A stretch of DNA of 64,000 bases, from positions 471,776 to 535,775 of the forward strand of contig NZ_KQ969062.1 in NCBI RefSeq assembly GCF_001578775.1, given 5' to 3'. This document shows positions 1-9,608 of the stretch, in pieces. The DNA comes from Streptococcus cristatus. GTDB taxonomy: Bacteria > Bacillota > Bacilli > Lactobacillales > Streptococcaceae. Made by a program: the position numbers and the translations under genes. Each line of letters opens with the position of its first letter. Within the stretch, counting starts at the first letter, position 1. A model generated the notes under the pieces. That model was not told the DNA's origin and did not search any database. It was given only the letters and a program-made list of their open reading frames with translations.

Positions 1-265
1 TACTTATCCAGTTTTCGGCATGGCTTTAGGAAAGCCCAATCAAAACCATGCTTTCAAGCCACGCCTGCCGTATGAAGCGGTGGTCTTTGAGGAAGAATAC
101 TGTGAGCAACTCAGCTCAGTCATCGAGGTCTATGACCGTGTGCAGGCTGAGTATGCTGGTGAGCGAGCACAGGATACTTGGAGCCAGCGTTTGGCAGCCC
201 AATTTGGTCAGGAGCCAAATCAAGCGATTGACCAACTGTTCAAAGAAAAGAAATTAAAAAAATAA
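1..265 (+). CDS. C-terminal part of a conserved streptococcal protein of unknown function (partial)
   Basis: The reading frame is open from the window edge (codons from base 2) to a TAA at 263-265, so the true start lies outside. A Met codon at 20 is only an internal possibility. The visible 88 residues are acidic and mostly helical, with a EEEY patch near residue 30 and a lysine-rich tail ending KKLKK. There are no membrane segments and no catalytic motif I recognise. It lies 42 bases upstream of der in the same direction, where streptococci often carry dnaI or small conserved genes. It does not read like the end of DnaI. A DUF1803-type protein is possible, but that is a guess. Confidence 0.6.
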   Translation, partial: TYPVFGMALGKPNQNHAFKPRLPYEAVVFEEEYCEQLSSVIEVYDRVQAEYAGERAQDTWSQRLAAQFGQEPNQAIDQLFKEKKLKK

Positions 266-307
266 GGCGGGGCTCAGCTCTGTCCCAAAGAATGAAAGAG
301 GAAAAAC

Positions 308-1618
308 ATGGCTTTACCAACTATTGCCATTGTCGGCCGTCCCAATGTCGGCAAGTCAACGCTATTTAACCGGATTGCGGGTGAGCGGATTTCCATTGTC
401 GAAGACGTGGAAGGGGTTACTCGTGACCGCATCTATGCGACGGCAGATTGGCTGAATCGTAAGTTTAGTATCATTGATACAGGCGGAATTGACGATGTTG
501 ATGCGCCTTTTATGGAGCAAATCAAGCACCAAGCTGAAATCGCTATGGACGAGGCTGATGTTATCATTTTTGTCGTGTCTGGCAAGGAAGGTATCACGGA
601 TGCGGACGAGTATGTGGCTCGCATGCTCTACAAGACCCACAAGCCGATTATCTTAGCGGTTAATAAAGTGGATAATCCCGAAATGCGCAATGAAATCTAT
701 GATTTCTATGCTCTAGGCTTGGGCGATCCATTTCCAGTATCTTCTGTCCACGGGATTGGTACAGGGGATGTTCTAGACGCTATCGTTGAAAATCTTCCAC
801 ATGAGGAAGTGGTTGAAAATCCTGATATGATCAAGTTTAGCTTGATTGGCCGGCCTAATGTCGGCAAGTCCAGCTTGATTAATGCCATCTTAGGTGAGGA
901 TCGGGTCATTGCCAGTCCAGTGGCTGGTACCACGCGTGATGCTATTGATACGGTCTTTACGGACAGTGAAGGTCAGGAATTTACCATGATCGATACGGCT
1001 GGTATGCGCAAGTCGGGCAAGGTATATGAAAATACGGAGAAATACTCTGTTATGCGGGCTATGCGGGCGATTGATCGCTCAGATGTCGTTCTGATGGTGC
1101 TTAATGCTGAAGAAGGAATTCGTGAGTACGACAAGCGAATCGCTGGCTTTGCCCATGAAGCAGGAAAAGGAATGATCATCGTCGTCAATAAGTGGGACAC
1201 GCTGGAAAAAGACAACCATACTATGAAAGACTGGGAAGAAGATATTCGTGACCAGTTCCAGTACTTGTCTTATGCGCCGATTATTTTTGTCTCTGCCCTG
1301 ACCAAGCAGCGTCTCCATAAGCTGCCAGACATGATTAAGCAAATCAGTCAGAGTCAGAATACCCGTATTCCATCAGCAGTGCTCAATGATGTCATCATGG
1401 ATGCTATCGCCATCAATCCGACACCGACTGATAAGGGCAAGCGTCTCAAGATTTTTTATGCGACTCAGGTTGCGACCAAACCGCCGACCTTTGTCATCTT
1501 TGTCAACGAAGAAGAGCTTATGCACTTCTCTTACCTGCGTTTCTTGGAAAATCAAATTCGCGAGGCCTTTGTCTTTGAAGGAACACCGATTCACTTGATT
1601 GCAAGGAAGCGGAAGTAG
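308..1618 (+). CDS. der: Ribosome biogenesis GTPase Der (EngA)
   Basis: Der is a tandem GTPase that helps mature the 50S ribosomal subunit in the cytoplasm. Two complete G domains are visible. The first has the P-loop GRPNVGKS at residues 10-17 and NKVD near 118. The second has the same P-loop near 181-188, DTAG after it, and NKWD near 297. A C-terminal KH-like domain follows, ending in a basic tail (RKRK). The length of 436 residues is normal. ATG 308 has GAAAGAGG just upstream. The gene follows the partial reading frame closely and is ended by a hairpin terminator at 1732-1774. Confidence 0.97.
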   Translation: MALPTIAIVGRPNVGKSTLFNRIAGERISIVEDVEGVTRDRIYATADWLNRKFSIIDTGGIDDVDAPFMEQIKHQAEIAMDEADVIIFVVSGKEGITDADEYVARMLYKTHKPIILAVNKVDNPEMRNEIYDFYALGLGDPFPVSSVHGIGTGDVLDAIVENLPHEEVVENPDMIKFSLIGRPNVGKSSLINAILGEDRVIASPVAGTTRDAIDTVFTDSEGQEFTMIDTAGMRKSGKVYENTEKYSVMRAMRAIDRSDVVLMVLNAEEGIREYDKRIAGFAHEAGKGMIIVVNKWDTLEKDNHTMKDWEEDIRDQFQYLSYAPIIFVSALTKQRLHKLPDMIKQISQSQNTRIPSAVLNDVIMDAIAINPTPTDKGKRLKIFYATQVATKPPTFVIFVNEEELMHFSYLRFLENQIREAFVFEGTPIHLIARKRK

Positions 1619-1731
1619 GACTTGCTTTGGACTATTTATAAAGAAAAAACAAGAGCGATTTCAGGGAATTCATGGGCGGAAGCTTATCTTTAAAACCCTA
1701 AACTTGCTAGCTCAAAATTTGGAATAGACTG

Positions 1732-1774
1732 ATGAGGGAAACTGAATTGGAAAATTGGGTTTCTCTCATTTTTT
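1732..1774 (+). terminator. Rho-independent terminator after der
   Basis: ATGAGGGAAAC (1732-1742) pairs with GTTTCTCTCAT (1759-1769) with one G-U pair, and T6 follows. The 16-base loop is long. The rest of the 1619-1849 spacer shows nothing I recognise. Confidence 0.8.
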
Positions 1775-1849
1775 GATGATGAGCTTTCTCCGTCTCAGGT
1801 CGGATTTGGGCTTAAAAAATGGTTTTTAAAAGAGTTTTAGCCTTAATTA

Positions 1850-1858
1850 TGGTAAAAT
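1850..1858 (+). promoter_or_regulatory. Extended -10 promoter for mvaS-mvaA
   Basis: TGG-TAAAAT is an extended -10 (TGn plus TAAAAT). No good -35 hexamer is present at 17 bases. The predicted start point near 1865 leaves a leader of about 40 bases before the mvaS ribosome binding site. Confidence 0.55.
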
Positions 1859-1907
1859 AATGTCTGAATACTATTAGCTATCAAATGAATTGAATGAGGT
1901 CTTTATG

Positions 1908-3086
1908 ATGAACATCGGAATCGATCAAATCGGTTTTGCGACTAGCAATTATGTTTTAAAATTAGATCATCTGGCTGAGGAGCGGGGCATTGATCCCAAC
2001 AAGCTCAGCAAGGGATTATTGATGAAGGAGATCAGCATTGCTCCTTTAACTGAGGATATTGTCACTTTGGGTGCGACAGCGGCTGAGCAAATCTTGACTG
2101 TAGAGGACAAGAAGGTCATTGATATGGTCATTGTCGCAACAGAGTCTAGCATCGACCAAAGCAAGGCGGCTTCGGTCTTTATTCATGGTCTTTTAGGCAT
2201 TCAGCCCTTTGCTCGTAGCTTTGAAATTAAAGAGGCCTGCTATGGAGCAACTGCTGCTCTAGACTATGCCAAGCTGCATATCAGACAATATCCAGAAAGC
2301 AAGGTCTTGGTCATCGCTAGTGACATTGCCAAATACGGGGCAGAGACGCCAGGCGAGCCGACTCAAGGCGCAGGCGCTGTCGCTATGTTGATCAGTCAAA
2401 ATCCACGCATCCTTGAATTCAATGAAGATAATGTGGCTCAGACTCGTGATATTATGGATTTCTGGCGTCCAAATTATTCGACGACTCCTTACGTCAATGG
2501 TGTTTACTCAACCCAGCAGTACCTGGATTGCCTCAAGACGACTTGGAACGAATACCAAAAGCGTCATGGTTTAGCTTTGGGAGACTTTGCGGCGGTTTGT
2601 TTCCATCTTCCCTATCCCAAATTGGCGCTTAAGGGGCTGAATAAAATTATGGATAAAAGCTTGTCTCAGGAGGAGCAAAAAGGCCTGCAAGAAAACTTTG
2701 ACAAGTCTATTCTCTATAGCCAAAAGGTCGGGAATATCTATACAGGCTCGCTCTTTCTGGGGCTCTTGTCCCTCTTAGAAAACTCTGAGAATCTTAAGGC
2801 TGGTGACAAGATTGCTCTCTTTAGTTATGGTAGTGGTGCTGTGGCCGAGATTTTTAGTGCCAATCTGGTAGAAGGTTATGAAAAACAGCTGATAACTAAT
2901 CGTTTGGAGAAATTAAATCAACGTCAAGAACTGACTGTTGCTGCTTATGAAGAGCTTTTCTTTGCAGAAGCCCAGCTAGATGAAAACGGATCAGCTGTTT
3001 TTACTGACTACGATGACCAAGTTTACGCCTTGGTTCAAATCGACCAACACCAGCGCAAGTATATCAAAGTTGAGAAACCATCATGA
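1908..3086 (+). CDS. mvaS: Hydroxymethylglutaryl-CoA synthase
   Basis: MvaS condenses acetyl-CoA with acetoacetyl-CoA to HMG-CoA, the first committed step of the mevalonate route to isoprenoids that streptococci use instead of the MEP pathway. The N-terminus reads MNIGIDQIGF. The nucleophile lies in EACYGATAAL and is Cys111 when counted from 1908, the position known for Enterococcus MvaS. In-frame starts at 1890 and 1905 exist, but GAGG at 1896-1899 is best spaced for 1908. The length of 392 residues is usual. Its stop overlaps the start of the reductase gene by 4 bases, so the two are translationally coupled. Confidence 0.95.
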   Translation: MNIGIDQIGFATSNYVLKLDHLAEERGIDPNKLSKGLLMKEISIAPLTEDIVTLGATAAEQILTVEDKKVIDMVIVATESSIDQSKAASVFIHGLLGIQPFARSFEIKEACYGATAALDYAKLHIRQYPESKVLVIASDIAKYGAETPGEPTQGAGAVAMLISQNPRILEFNEDNVAQTRDIMDFWRPNYSTTPYVNGVYSTQQYLDCLKTTWNEYQKRHGLALGDFAAVCFHLPYPKLALKGLNKIMDKSLSQEEQKGLQENFDKSILYSQKVGNIYTGSLFLGLLSLLENSENLKAGDKIALFSYGSGAVAEIFSANLVEGYEKQLITNRLEKLNQRQELTVAAYEELFFAEAQLDENGSAVFTDYDDQVYALVQIDQHQRKYIKVEKPS

Positions 3087-4363
3087 AAATAAATTGGACC
3101 GGATTTTCTAAAAAAACGCCTGCAGAGCGGCTAGAGTTTCTGAAAGCCCATGAACTACTCCAGACTGAGAATTGGCAAAATCTTGCTAATCAAAGCCATT
3201 TACCGCTGGAGACAGCCAATCAAATGAGTGAAAATGTGCTTTCTGTTTTGGCTTTACCTTATTCGATTGCACCGGACTTTCTCATAGATGGGCAGGTTTA
3301 TCAGGTACCTTTTGCAACAGAGGAGCCCTCTGTCGTTGCTGCTGCTAGTTTCGCAGCAAAAATCATTAAGCGCAACGGCGGTTTCAAGACCAAGATTCAT
3401 AATCGGCAGATGGTTGGGCAGGTCGCACTCTATGATGTGCCCGATGTAGCTAAAGCCTTAGAGCAAATCCAAAATGAGAAGTCAGCTTTATTAGAATTGG
3501 CAAATCAAGCCCATCCTTCCATCGTCAAGCGAGGAGGTGGGGCGCGTGATTTGAGAACGGATTTCCTGGAGGGAGAGACGGACTTTCTAGTTGTCTACCT
3601 TGTCGTGGACACTCAGGAAGCTATGGGTGCCAATATCCTTAATACAATGCTAGAAGCCCTAAAAGAACGGTTAGAGGAGTTAACAGGTGGACAGAGCTTG
3701 ATGGCCATCCTGTCTAACTATGCGACTGAAGCGCTTGTAACAGCCTCTTGTGAAATTGATTTCCACTCACTCAGTCGAGACAAGGCAGAAGCTGAACGAA
3801 CTGCTCAAAGAATCGCTTTAGCTAGTCAGTTTGCAAAGCAGGATCCTTATCGGGCCAGCACGCATAATAAAGGCATTTTCAACGGAATTGATGCAGTTCT
3901 TTTGGCGACAGGTAATGACTGGCGCGCTATTGAAGCAGGGGCCCATGCCTATGCTGCTCGTGATGGCCGTTATCAAGGATTGAGTAACTGGGAGGCCAAT
4001 TTAGAGGAAAGAAAACTCCATGGCCAGTTGACTTTACCCATGCCGGTTGCGGCTAAGGGAGGCTCCATCGGTCTTAATCCAATGGTTGTCGCCAGTTTTG
4101 ATTTATTGGGGCAACCGACAGCCAAAGAATTAGCTTCGATTATCGCTTCTGTCGGCTTAGCGCAAAATTTTGCAGCTTTAAGAGCGCTGGTGACCACGGG
4201 AATTCAGGCTGGCCACATGAAGCTCCAAGCCAAATCTCTAGCTTTATTGGCAGGTGCTCAGGAAGATGAGATTGCTACTGTCGTTGCAGAACTTCTCAAA
4301 GAGAAGCAATTTAATCAGGCAAAAGCTAAGGAAATTCTAACCAAAATGCGTAAAGAAAAATGA
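3083..4363 (+). CDS. mvaA: Hydroxymethylglutaryl-CoA reductase, class II
   Basis: The enzyme reduces HMG-CoA to mevalonate and completes the two-gene unit with mvaS. Class II features are visible: ENVLSVLALPYSIAPDF with the active-site Glu in the N-terminal third, the cofactor-domain motif EAMGANILN (family form DAMGAN, so Asp is replaced by Glu here), FNGIDAVLLATGNDWRA, and the flap histidine in AGHMKLQAKSL near the C-terminus. The 426-residue length is normal. It starts inside the mvaS stop region (ATGA). Its stop codon lies inside the left arm of a bidirectional terminator. Confidence 0.95.
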   Translation: MKINWTGFSKKTPAERLEFLKAHELLQTENWQNLANQSHLPLETANQMSENVLSVLALPYSIAPDFLIDGQVYQVPFATEEPSVVAAASFAAKIIKRNGGFKTKIHNRQMVGQVALYDVPDVAKALEQIQNEKSALLELANQAHPSIVKRGGGARDLRTDFLEGETDFLVVYLVVDTQEAMGANILNTMLEALKERLEELTGGQSLMAILSNYATEALVTASCEIDFHSLSRDKAEAERTAQRIALASQFAKQDPYRASTHNKGIFNGIDAVLLATGNDWRAIEAGAHAYAARDGRYQGLSNWEANLEERKLHGQLTLPMPVAAKGGSIGLNPMVVASFDLLGQPTAKELASIIASVGLAQNFAALRALVTTGIQAGHMKLQAKSLALLAGAQEDEIATVVAELLKEKQFNQAKAKEILTKMRKEK

Positions 4364-4386
4364 GTCAATATGTATTGACTCATTTT
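4357..4386. terminator. Bidirectional terminator between convergent mvaA and the ThrE-type genes
   Basis: TGAGTCAATA (4361-4370) and TATTGACTCA (4373-4382) form a perfect 10-bp stem. A5 stands on the left and T6 on the right, so it works in both directions. The TGA stop of mvaA (4361-4363) and the TGA stop of the minus-strand gene (4382-4380) are the outer ends of the two arms. Confidence 0.9.
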
Positions 4387-4838
4387 TTATAGTGAAGAGG
4401 ATGCTTCTTCAGATAGCTGTAAATCTTTAAGACAACCGTCCCGCTAGCCATGCCGATAGAGATGACCAAGGCTAGGATGACGACCAAGGTAGCATTGACC
4501 ATAGCATGACTGTAATCACCTGTCACAAAGAAAGCAGTTGTCCGGTAAGAAATATATCCGGGTACTAGAGGCGCTAGAATAGCCAAAATAAAGACGACAG
4601 CTGGCGTTCTGTAGATGATGCTGAGGATTTGGCTGGCACAGGAACCAATGATAGCAGCCACAAAGGTTGCAATGATGACATTGGTCGGTCCCTTGAGCAA
4701 GAGATAGAGTAGCCAAGTAGCCATTCCTAAAACTCCGCCAGGAATCAGCATACTACGCTGGACATTTAGAACGATTAGAAAAGTGATGATAGCCAGTAGG
4801 CTGGCCAGAGCTTGTAGTAAGAAAGTCAAGATTGTCAT
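4380..4838 (-). CDS. Threonine/serine exporter family, small C-terminal-type subunit (YjjB-like)
   Basis: This hydrophobic protein of 152 residues has about four to five membrane helices and the family signature GGVLGMATWLLYLLL followed by RTPAVVFILAILAPLVPGY. It matches the DUF3815/YjjB half of ThrE-type transporters, which export threonine, serine or, in some bacteria, dicarboxylates. The larger YjjP-type half is encoded immediately upstream with a 4-base gap. It has no Shine-Dalgarno sequence of its own, so it is probably translated by coupling. The actual substrate cannot be told from sequence. Confidence 0.85.
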   Translation of the reverse strand: MTILTFLLQALASLLAIITFLIVLNVQRSMLIPGGVLGMATWLLYLLLKGPTNVIIATFVAAIIGSCASQILSIIYRTPAVVFILAILAPLVPGYISYRTTAFFVTGDYSHAMVNATLVVILALVISIGMASGTVVLKIYSYLKKHPLHYKK

Positions 4839-4842
4839 AGGC

Positions 4843-5616
4843 TTATTTCATAAGAATGAGGGCGACAGAGGTACCAGCACCGAGAGCAAGGGTAATGAGG
4901 AGCGATTCAAAGAGTTTGCTCATTCCAGAGTTGATATGGTTGGTCATGATATCTCTAACTGAGTTGGTCAGAGCGATTCCTGGAACGAAGGGCATGACAG
5001 CTCCTGCGATAATCAAGTCTGCTGTCGAATCGAATCCCGAATAGTAAGCCCAAATCTGGGCTAATAATCCGAAGACAAAAGCTCCAGCAAAGGCCGAAAC
5101 AAAAGGAATTCGAATATATTTATCGACATAAAGGGAGAAAGAGAAGCCAAATAGAGTCGCGATACCGGCTCCAAGAGCATCGTAAAAATTTCCACCGAAC
5201 ATGATAGAAAAGAAAGGAGCACTGAGTGTAGCTGCTGCGATGAGTTCTCTTTTGCTATAGGGAACCCCTTTCGTTTTAAGTGCCCTTAGCTGTTCAAGAG
5301 CCTCTTCCAAATTGATTGCTCCACTGACTAATTGCCGAGAAACCTGATTGACATCGCAGACTTTCTCGATATTGTAGTTCATATGGATATTTCGCTTCAT
5401 TCGAGAAATATTAGTATTTTCAATTGAAAAGAATATGGCAACGGGCATGGCTAAGGCATTGCAGTCCAGGATGCCTTGCGAATGGGCAATCCGAATCATG
5501 GTGTCTTCGACCCGATAAATCTCTGAGCCGCTTTGTAATAGCAAGGTTCCAGCTAGCATGATAACATCGACGGCCAGATTAAGATTTTTTTCATCTGTAG
5601 ACATTTTCTCAGCCAT
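4843..5616 (-). CDS. Threonine/serine exporter family, large subunit (YjjP-like, DUF1212)
   Basis: A soluble N-terminal region carries the family pattern LAGTLLLQSGSEIYRVEDTM, followed by about five membrane helices with a late PFVPGIALTNSVRD segment typical of the ThrE/DUF1212 N-terminal half. The start at 5616 (MAEKM) is preferred over the in-frame ATG at 5634 because AAAGGGG is well spaced only before 5616. It is the first gene of a two-gene unit with the YjjB-like gene. Confidence 0.85.
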   Translation of the reverse strand: MAEKMSTDEKNLNLAVDVIMLAGTLLLQSGSEIYRVEDTMIRIAHSQGILDCNALAMPVAIFFSIENTNISRMKRNIHMNYNIEKVCDVNQVSRQLVSGAINLEEALEQLRALKTKGVPYSKRELIAAATLSAPFFSIMFGGNFYDALGAGIATLFGFSFSLYVDKYIRIPFVSAFAGAFVFGLLAQIWAYYSGFDSTADLIIAGAVMPFVPGIALTNSVRDIMTNHINSGMSKLFESLLITLALGAGTSVALILMK

Positions 5617-5648
5617 TATATCCCCTTTTTTCATTTCACAATAACTCT

Positions 5649-5657
5649 ATTATAACA
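5649..5657 (-). promoter_or_regulatory. Extended -10 promoter for the ThrE-type pair
   Basis: On the minus strand TGT-TATAAT is a consensus extended -10. There is no convincing -35. The leader to the 5616 start is about 25 bases. Confidence 0.65.
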
Positions 5658-5683
5658 CAAATGCTCAAAGCTATCTCTCCAAA

Positions 5684-5717
5684 GTAAAAGAAAACCAGCT
5701 GATTTTCAGCTGGTTTT
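5684..5717 (-). terminator. Terminator of pflB
   Basis: AAAACCAGCTG (5691-5701) pairs perfectly with CAGCTGGTTTT (5707-5717). On the minus strand the stem is followed by a T-rich run (complement of 5684-5694). Confidence 0.85.
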
Positions 5718-5734
5718 ACAATTAGGAAAGAGGC

Positions 5735-8050
5735 TTAGCTAAGTGCATCATCCATAGAAAGAACTTCGTGGAAGACACGTTGTGTCAATTCAGTTTTTTG
5801 TTCTGGAGTGAGATATTTAGTGTTTACACAGTATCCAGAGATACGTACGATAACGTCTTCGCCAGACATGATCTTGTCATAAACATCTTGCAAGTCCATA
5901 ACGTTCAAGTTAACGTGTTGTCCACCGTTTTCAAAGTAACCATCAAGGATTGTTACCAAATTATCAACTTGTTCGTCACGAGTCTTACCAAGAGCACGAG
6001 GTGAAACTTGAGTTGTCAATGAGATACCGTCAGCTGCGTAGCTGAAGTCAAGACTAGCAAGTGAGTTCAAGTTTTGCAACCAACCACCTTTCGCTTTGTT
6101 AGATGGGTTAGCACCTGGTGAGAAGAATTCAAGTTTAGATAAGTTCACAGAACCATCTTCGTTGAGGTATACACCTTTATGGACTGGTGAGTTACCAGTC
6201 TGTTTAGAGTAAGCAACGTTAGATGTGATGGTCAAAAGTGATACTGTAGCTTCAGCGTCTTTGTAAAGTTTATGGCTACGTAGACGAGTTGTGTAAGCTT
6301 CGATCAACCATTCTGCCAATTCGTTTGAACGTGGGTCATCTTCACCCCAACGTGGGTATTCACCGATTGTTTCGTAATCGTAGATGTAGCCATTTTCGTC
6401 ACGGATTGGTTTAACGGTAGCGTACTTGATAGCTGACAATGTGTCAACAGTGTTAGCGAATCCGCAGATACCGAATCCCATGTTAGCACGTTGTTTAGTT
6501 GGCAAGAAGGCCATTTGAACAGCTTCGTAGTTGTACTTGTCAGTCATGTAGTGGATGATGTTCAAGGCATCTACGTAAGTGTCAGTCAACCAGTCCAGAG
6601 ATTTTTCAAAGTTCGCTTTAACAGATTCGAATTCAAGAACTTCGTCACGGATAGGATCGATGTCAAATACTTTGTAGTCTTTATGCACATCATCGTAACC
6701 ACCGTTCAAACCAGTAAGAAGGGCTTTAAGAACGTTTACACGAGCACCGAAGTACTGAATGTTGTGGCGTTGTTCTTCGTTTTCTGGGTCAAGTGGTGAC
6801 ACACAGCATGAGATACAGCTCATTTCTCCGTATCCGTCTTTAGCCATTGTTGTTACACCTTCGTATTGGATAGAAGAGTGTTTGTGGCTCATGTGCATAC
6901 AGTAGCGACGGAAGTTGTATGGCAATTTGTCAGTCCAGAGAACTGTCAAGTTTGGCTCTGGAGAGTTACCGATGTTGTCAAGAGTGTTCAAGAAACGGTA
7001 GTCCATCTTCGTAACACGGTGGCGACCGTCGTTCCCCATACCAGCCATAGAAGTTGTGATGAAGGTTGGGTCACCTGAGTACAATTGGTCATAAGCTTTT
7101 GTACGAGCAAACTTCACTGTACGAAGTTTCATAACGAAATCATCAACAAATTCTTGGATTTCTGATTCAGTAAATGTACCACGAGCAAGGTCACGTTCTG
7201 CAAAGATGTCGAGTACGATTGGTACACGTCCTAGAGATGTAGCAGCACCGTTGATAACACGGCAGACAGCCATGAAGGCGATGTTAACCCATTGGATGGC
7301 TTCTTTCGTATTCATCGCTGGTTTGCGGACATCAACTCCGTAAAGGTCACCCAAGCGAACGACTTGTTGCAATGCTTGATATTGAAGATTTACTTCTTCA
7401 CGAAGACGGATTGTTTCTTCGTCGATTTCTTTGATTGCATTCCAGTCGTTGACTTTTTCTTGCATCAAGTAGTCTGCACCGTAAAGAGCAAGACGTGCGT
7501 AAACACCGATGATACGTCCACGTGAGTAGGCATCTGGAAGACCTGTTACAGTGTGGGCGTGACGAGCACGGCGGATGTTAGAAGTATAAGCACGGAAAAT
7601 ACCGTCGTTAACAGTTGTCACATATTTTGTGAAAATTTCGTGAACAGCTGGATCAGGTTCATAACCATTTTCCTTCAAAGTTGTTTCAGCCATACGGATA
7701 CCACCTTTTGGCATGAAGTTCAATTTGAAGAGTTCATCGTTTTGAATACCGTAAATTAGTTCGTTATCTCTGTCGATATAACCAGCAGGGATATCTGCAA
7801 TAGATGTTGGACGAGTGTCCATTGGGAAACGAGTTTCTTCGTAGTGAGCTTTTGTTTCTTCTACGATTTTTTTGATATGGAGTGAGCGCTCAGTAGGACC
7901 TGCCAAGAAGCTTTCATCTCCATCATAAGGTGTGTAGTTGGCTTGAACGAAGCGAGAAACACTTGCTTTCTCTTTCCAGTCTTCACCTTTGAAGCCTTCC
8001 CAAGCCTTGTCAAAAATGTCTTGAGCTTCCACAACTGTTTTAACAACCAT
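5735..8050 (-). CDS. pflB: Formate acetyltransferase (pyruvate formate-lyase)
   Basis: PFL cleaves pyruvate with CoA to formate and acetyl-CoA in anaerobic mixed-acid fermentation and is active only as an oxygen-sensitive glycyl radical enzyme. The paired active-site cysteines lie in SCISCCVSP. The radical glycine is Gly739 in RISGYCVN near the C-terminus. At 771 residues it is full length. GAGGAAAATCTAATG gives a clear start at 8050. The gene is monocistronic, with its own promoter and terminator. The activating enzyme PflA is not in this window. Confidence 0.97.
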   Translation of the reverse strand: MVVKTVVEAQDIFDKAWEGFKGEDWKEKASVSRFVQANYTPYDGDESFLAGPTERSLHIKKIVEETKAHYEETRFPMDTRPTSIADIPAGYIDRDNELIYGIQNDELFKLNFMPKGGIRMAETTLKENGYEPDPAVHEIFTKYVTTVNDGIFRAYTSNIRRARHAHTVTGLPDAYSRGRIIGVYARLALYGADYLMQEKVNDWNAIKEIDEETIRLREEVNLQYQALQQVVRLGDLYGVDVRKPAMNTKEAIQWVNIAFMAVCRVINGAATSLGRVPIVLDIFAERDLARGTFTESEIQEFVDDFVMKLRTVKFARTKAYDQLYSGDPTFITTSMAGMGNDGRHRVTKMDYRFLNTLDNIGNSPEPNLTVLWTDKLPYNFRRYCMHMSHKHSSIQYEGVTTMAKDGYGEMSCISCCVSPLDPENEEQRHNIQYFGARVNVLKALLTGLNGGYDDVHKDYKVFDIDPIRDEVLEFESVKANFEKSLDWLTDTYVDALNIIHYMTDKYNYEAVQMAFLPTKQRANMGFGICGFANTVDTLSAIKYATVKPIRDENGYIYDYETIGEYPRWGEDDPRSNELAEWLIEAYTTRLRSHKLYKDAEATVSLLTITSNVAYSKQTGNSPVHKGVYLNEDGSVNLSKLEFFSPGANPSNKAKGGWLQNLNSLASLDFSYAADGISLTTQVSPRALGKTRDEQVDNLVTILDGYFENGGQHVNLNVMDLQDVYDKIMSGEDVIVRISGYCVNTKYLTPEQKTELTQRVFHEVLSMDDALS

Positions 8051-8100
8051 TAGATTTTCCTCTTTATTCTAGCAACATAAACTGTTACATTTATAATTAA

Positions 8101-8129
8101 AGTATATCATAAGGTAATCGGTTTCACAA
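8101..8129 (-). promoter_or_regulatory. Promoter of pflB
   Basis: On the minus strand TTGTGA (8129-8124), 17 bases, then TATACT (8106-8101). An overlapping stretch vaguely resembles a CcpA site but has wrong spacing, so I do not call it. Confidence 0.8.
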
Positions 8130-8378
8130 ACGAATTTCAGAGCTAAAAGAGGCTTTCTTTTATAATACAGATTGATATTTTATTGCAAACTGTTTTATAA
8201 TTTTGAAAATGGTAAATGAAAATAGTAGAAAGAAGCTGATAAGTTGAATTATTTTGTACTTGCTTTGAACGTTACTATGGAGAATTTGTCCAATACGGAA
8301 ATTCCTATTTTATTACTTTGTCTATGCATCTCAGAAAGTTTCTCACATTTTCCGGTCTTGCTTTTGAGTAAAAATCCT
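8130..8378. other. Spacer between divergent pflB and dinB
   Basis: AT-rich sequence. An open frame of 60 codons at 8244-8426 has no ribosome binding site and no recognisable product. I see no gene, RNA or repeat here. Confidence 0.5.
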
Positions 8379-8406
8379 TTGAAACTTGCTTTAAAAATGA
8401 TAAAAT
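8379..8406 (+). promoter_or_regulatory. Promoter of dinB
   Basis: TTGAAA (8379-8384), 16 bases, TAAAAT (8401-8406). The leader before ATG 8442 is about 28 bases and contains AGGAGA. No LexA-like site is visible. Confidence 0.75.
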
Positions 8407-8441
8407 TTGCTAAAGAGCTATTCTAACTTATAGGAGACGGC

Positions 8442-9506
8442 ATGCTAATTTTTCCGCTAATCAATGACACATCGCGAAAGATCATTCATATTGATATGGA
8501 TGCTTTTTTTGCTTCGGTCGAAGAGCGGGACAATCCTAAGTTAAAGGGGCATCCGGTCATCATCGGCAGCGACCCACGCTTGACTGGCGGTCGTGGTGTC
8601 GTCTCCACCTGCAATTATGAGGCCAGAAAGTTCGGGGTTCATTCGGCTATGAGCTCCAAGGAAGCCTATGAGCGTTGCCCGCAGGGAATTTTCATCTCAG
8701 GGAATTACGAAAAATACCAAACAGTTGGCTTGCAGATCCGAGAGATTTTTAAACGCTATACGGATAAAATTGAGCCCATGAGCATCGACGAGGCTTATCT
8801 GGATGTGACGGAGAATAAGCTAGGGCTTAAATCTGCGGTCAAGATAGCCAAGTTGATCCAGCACGATATCTGGAATGAATTGCAGCTGACGGCTTCGGCA
8901 GGTGTTTCTTATAATAAGTTTCTGGCCAAGATTGCCAGTGATTATGAGAAACCGCACGGTCTGACGGTTATTTTACCCGAAGAGGCAGAGGCTTTTTTGG
9001 CGTCTATGGACATTGCCAAATTTCATGGGGTGGGGAAGAAGAGTGTTGAGAAACTGCATGATATGGGGGTCTATACTGGCGCAGATTTGCTCAAGATACC
9101 GGAAATGACCTTGATTGATAAGTTCGGCCGCTTTGGCTTTGATCTCTACCGGAAAGCGCGTGGCATCAGCGATAGTCCGGTCAAGTCCAATCGTATCCGC
9201 AAGTCTATCGGTAAGGAGCGAACCTATGCTAAATTGCTCCATGGCGAGGAGGATATAAAAAAAGAACTATCTCGCTTGGCAGCTAAGGTCGCTCTCAGCT
9301 TAGAGAAACACCAGAAAGCTGGCAAGACGGTTGTCCTCAAAATCCGCTATGCTGACTTTTCAACCCTAACCAAAAGGAGGACCTTGGAGCAAGAAACGAA
9401 GGAAGTCGAAGTGATTGAGCGGGTTAGTCATGAAATCTATGACAGCCTGGAAGAGCAGCCGCGAGGCGTTCGCTTATTAGGACTGACAGTGACGGGGTTT
9501 GGATAA
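8442..9506 (+). CDS. dinB: DNA polymerase IV (Y-family translesion polymerase)
   Basis: DinB extends past damaged or misaligned template bases without proofreading. The Y-family catalytic motifs are present: [14 protein letters not shown] near residues 18-31 and MSIDEAYLD near 116-124, which together supply the metal-binding acidic residues. A helix-hairpin-helix thumb segment ([15 protein letters not shown]) and a little-finger domain follow. The length of 354 residues is normal. AGGAGA precedes ATG 8442. It stands alone between its promoter and a terminator, a common position in streptococci next to pflB. Confidence 0.95.
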   Translation: MLIFPLINDTSRKIIHIDMDAFFASVEERDNPKLKGHPVIIGSDPRLTGGRGVVSTCNYEARKFGVHSAMSSKEAYERCPQGIFISGNYEKYQTVGLQIREIFKRYTDKIEPMSIDEAYLDVTENKLGLKSAVKIAKLIQHDIWNELQLTASAGVSYNKFLAKIASDYEKPHGLTVILPEEAEAFLASMDIAKFHGVGKKSVEKLHDMGVYTGADLLKIPEMTLIDKFGRFGFDLYRKARGISDSPVKSNRIRKSIGKERTYAKLLHGEEDIKKELSRLAAKVALSLEKHQKAGKTVVLKIRYADFSTLTKRRTLEQETKEVEVIERVSHEIYDSLEEQPRGVRLLGLTVTGFG

Positions 9507-9518
9507 GAATGTAAAAGA

Positions 9519-9552
9519 GTCTGGGACACAACTGTCTCAGACGCTATTTTTA
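9519..9552 (+). terminator. Terminator of dinB
   Basis: GTCTGGGACA (9519-9528) pairs with TGTCTCAGAC (9533-9542) through one G-U, followed by a T-rich run. Its CTGGGACA core resembles the end hairpin of the dispersed 180-bp repeat in this window. Confidence 0.8.
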
Positions 9553-9608
9553 TAGGGAATATTTGATAAGGCACTCTGTAAACTTTTATGACAGCTTCAA
9601 AGGTAGAC

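Noticed and set aside
8101..8140. CcpA site at the pflB promoter
   Set aside because: TGAAA and CGTTT elements are present, but spacing and the right half do not fit the cre consensus.
8244..8426. 60-codon open frame before dinB
   Set aside because: No ribosome binding site, overlaps the dinB promoter, and composition is that of spacer DNA.
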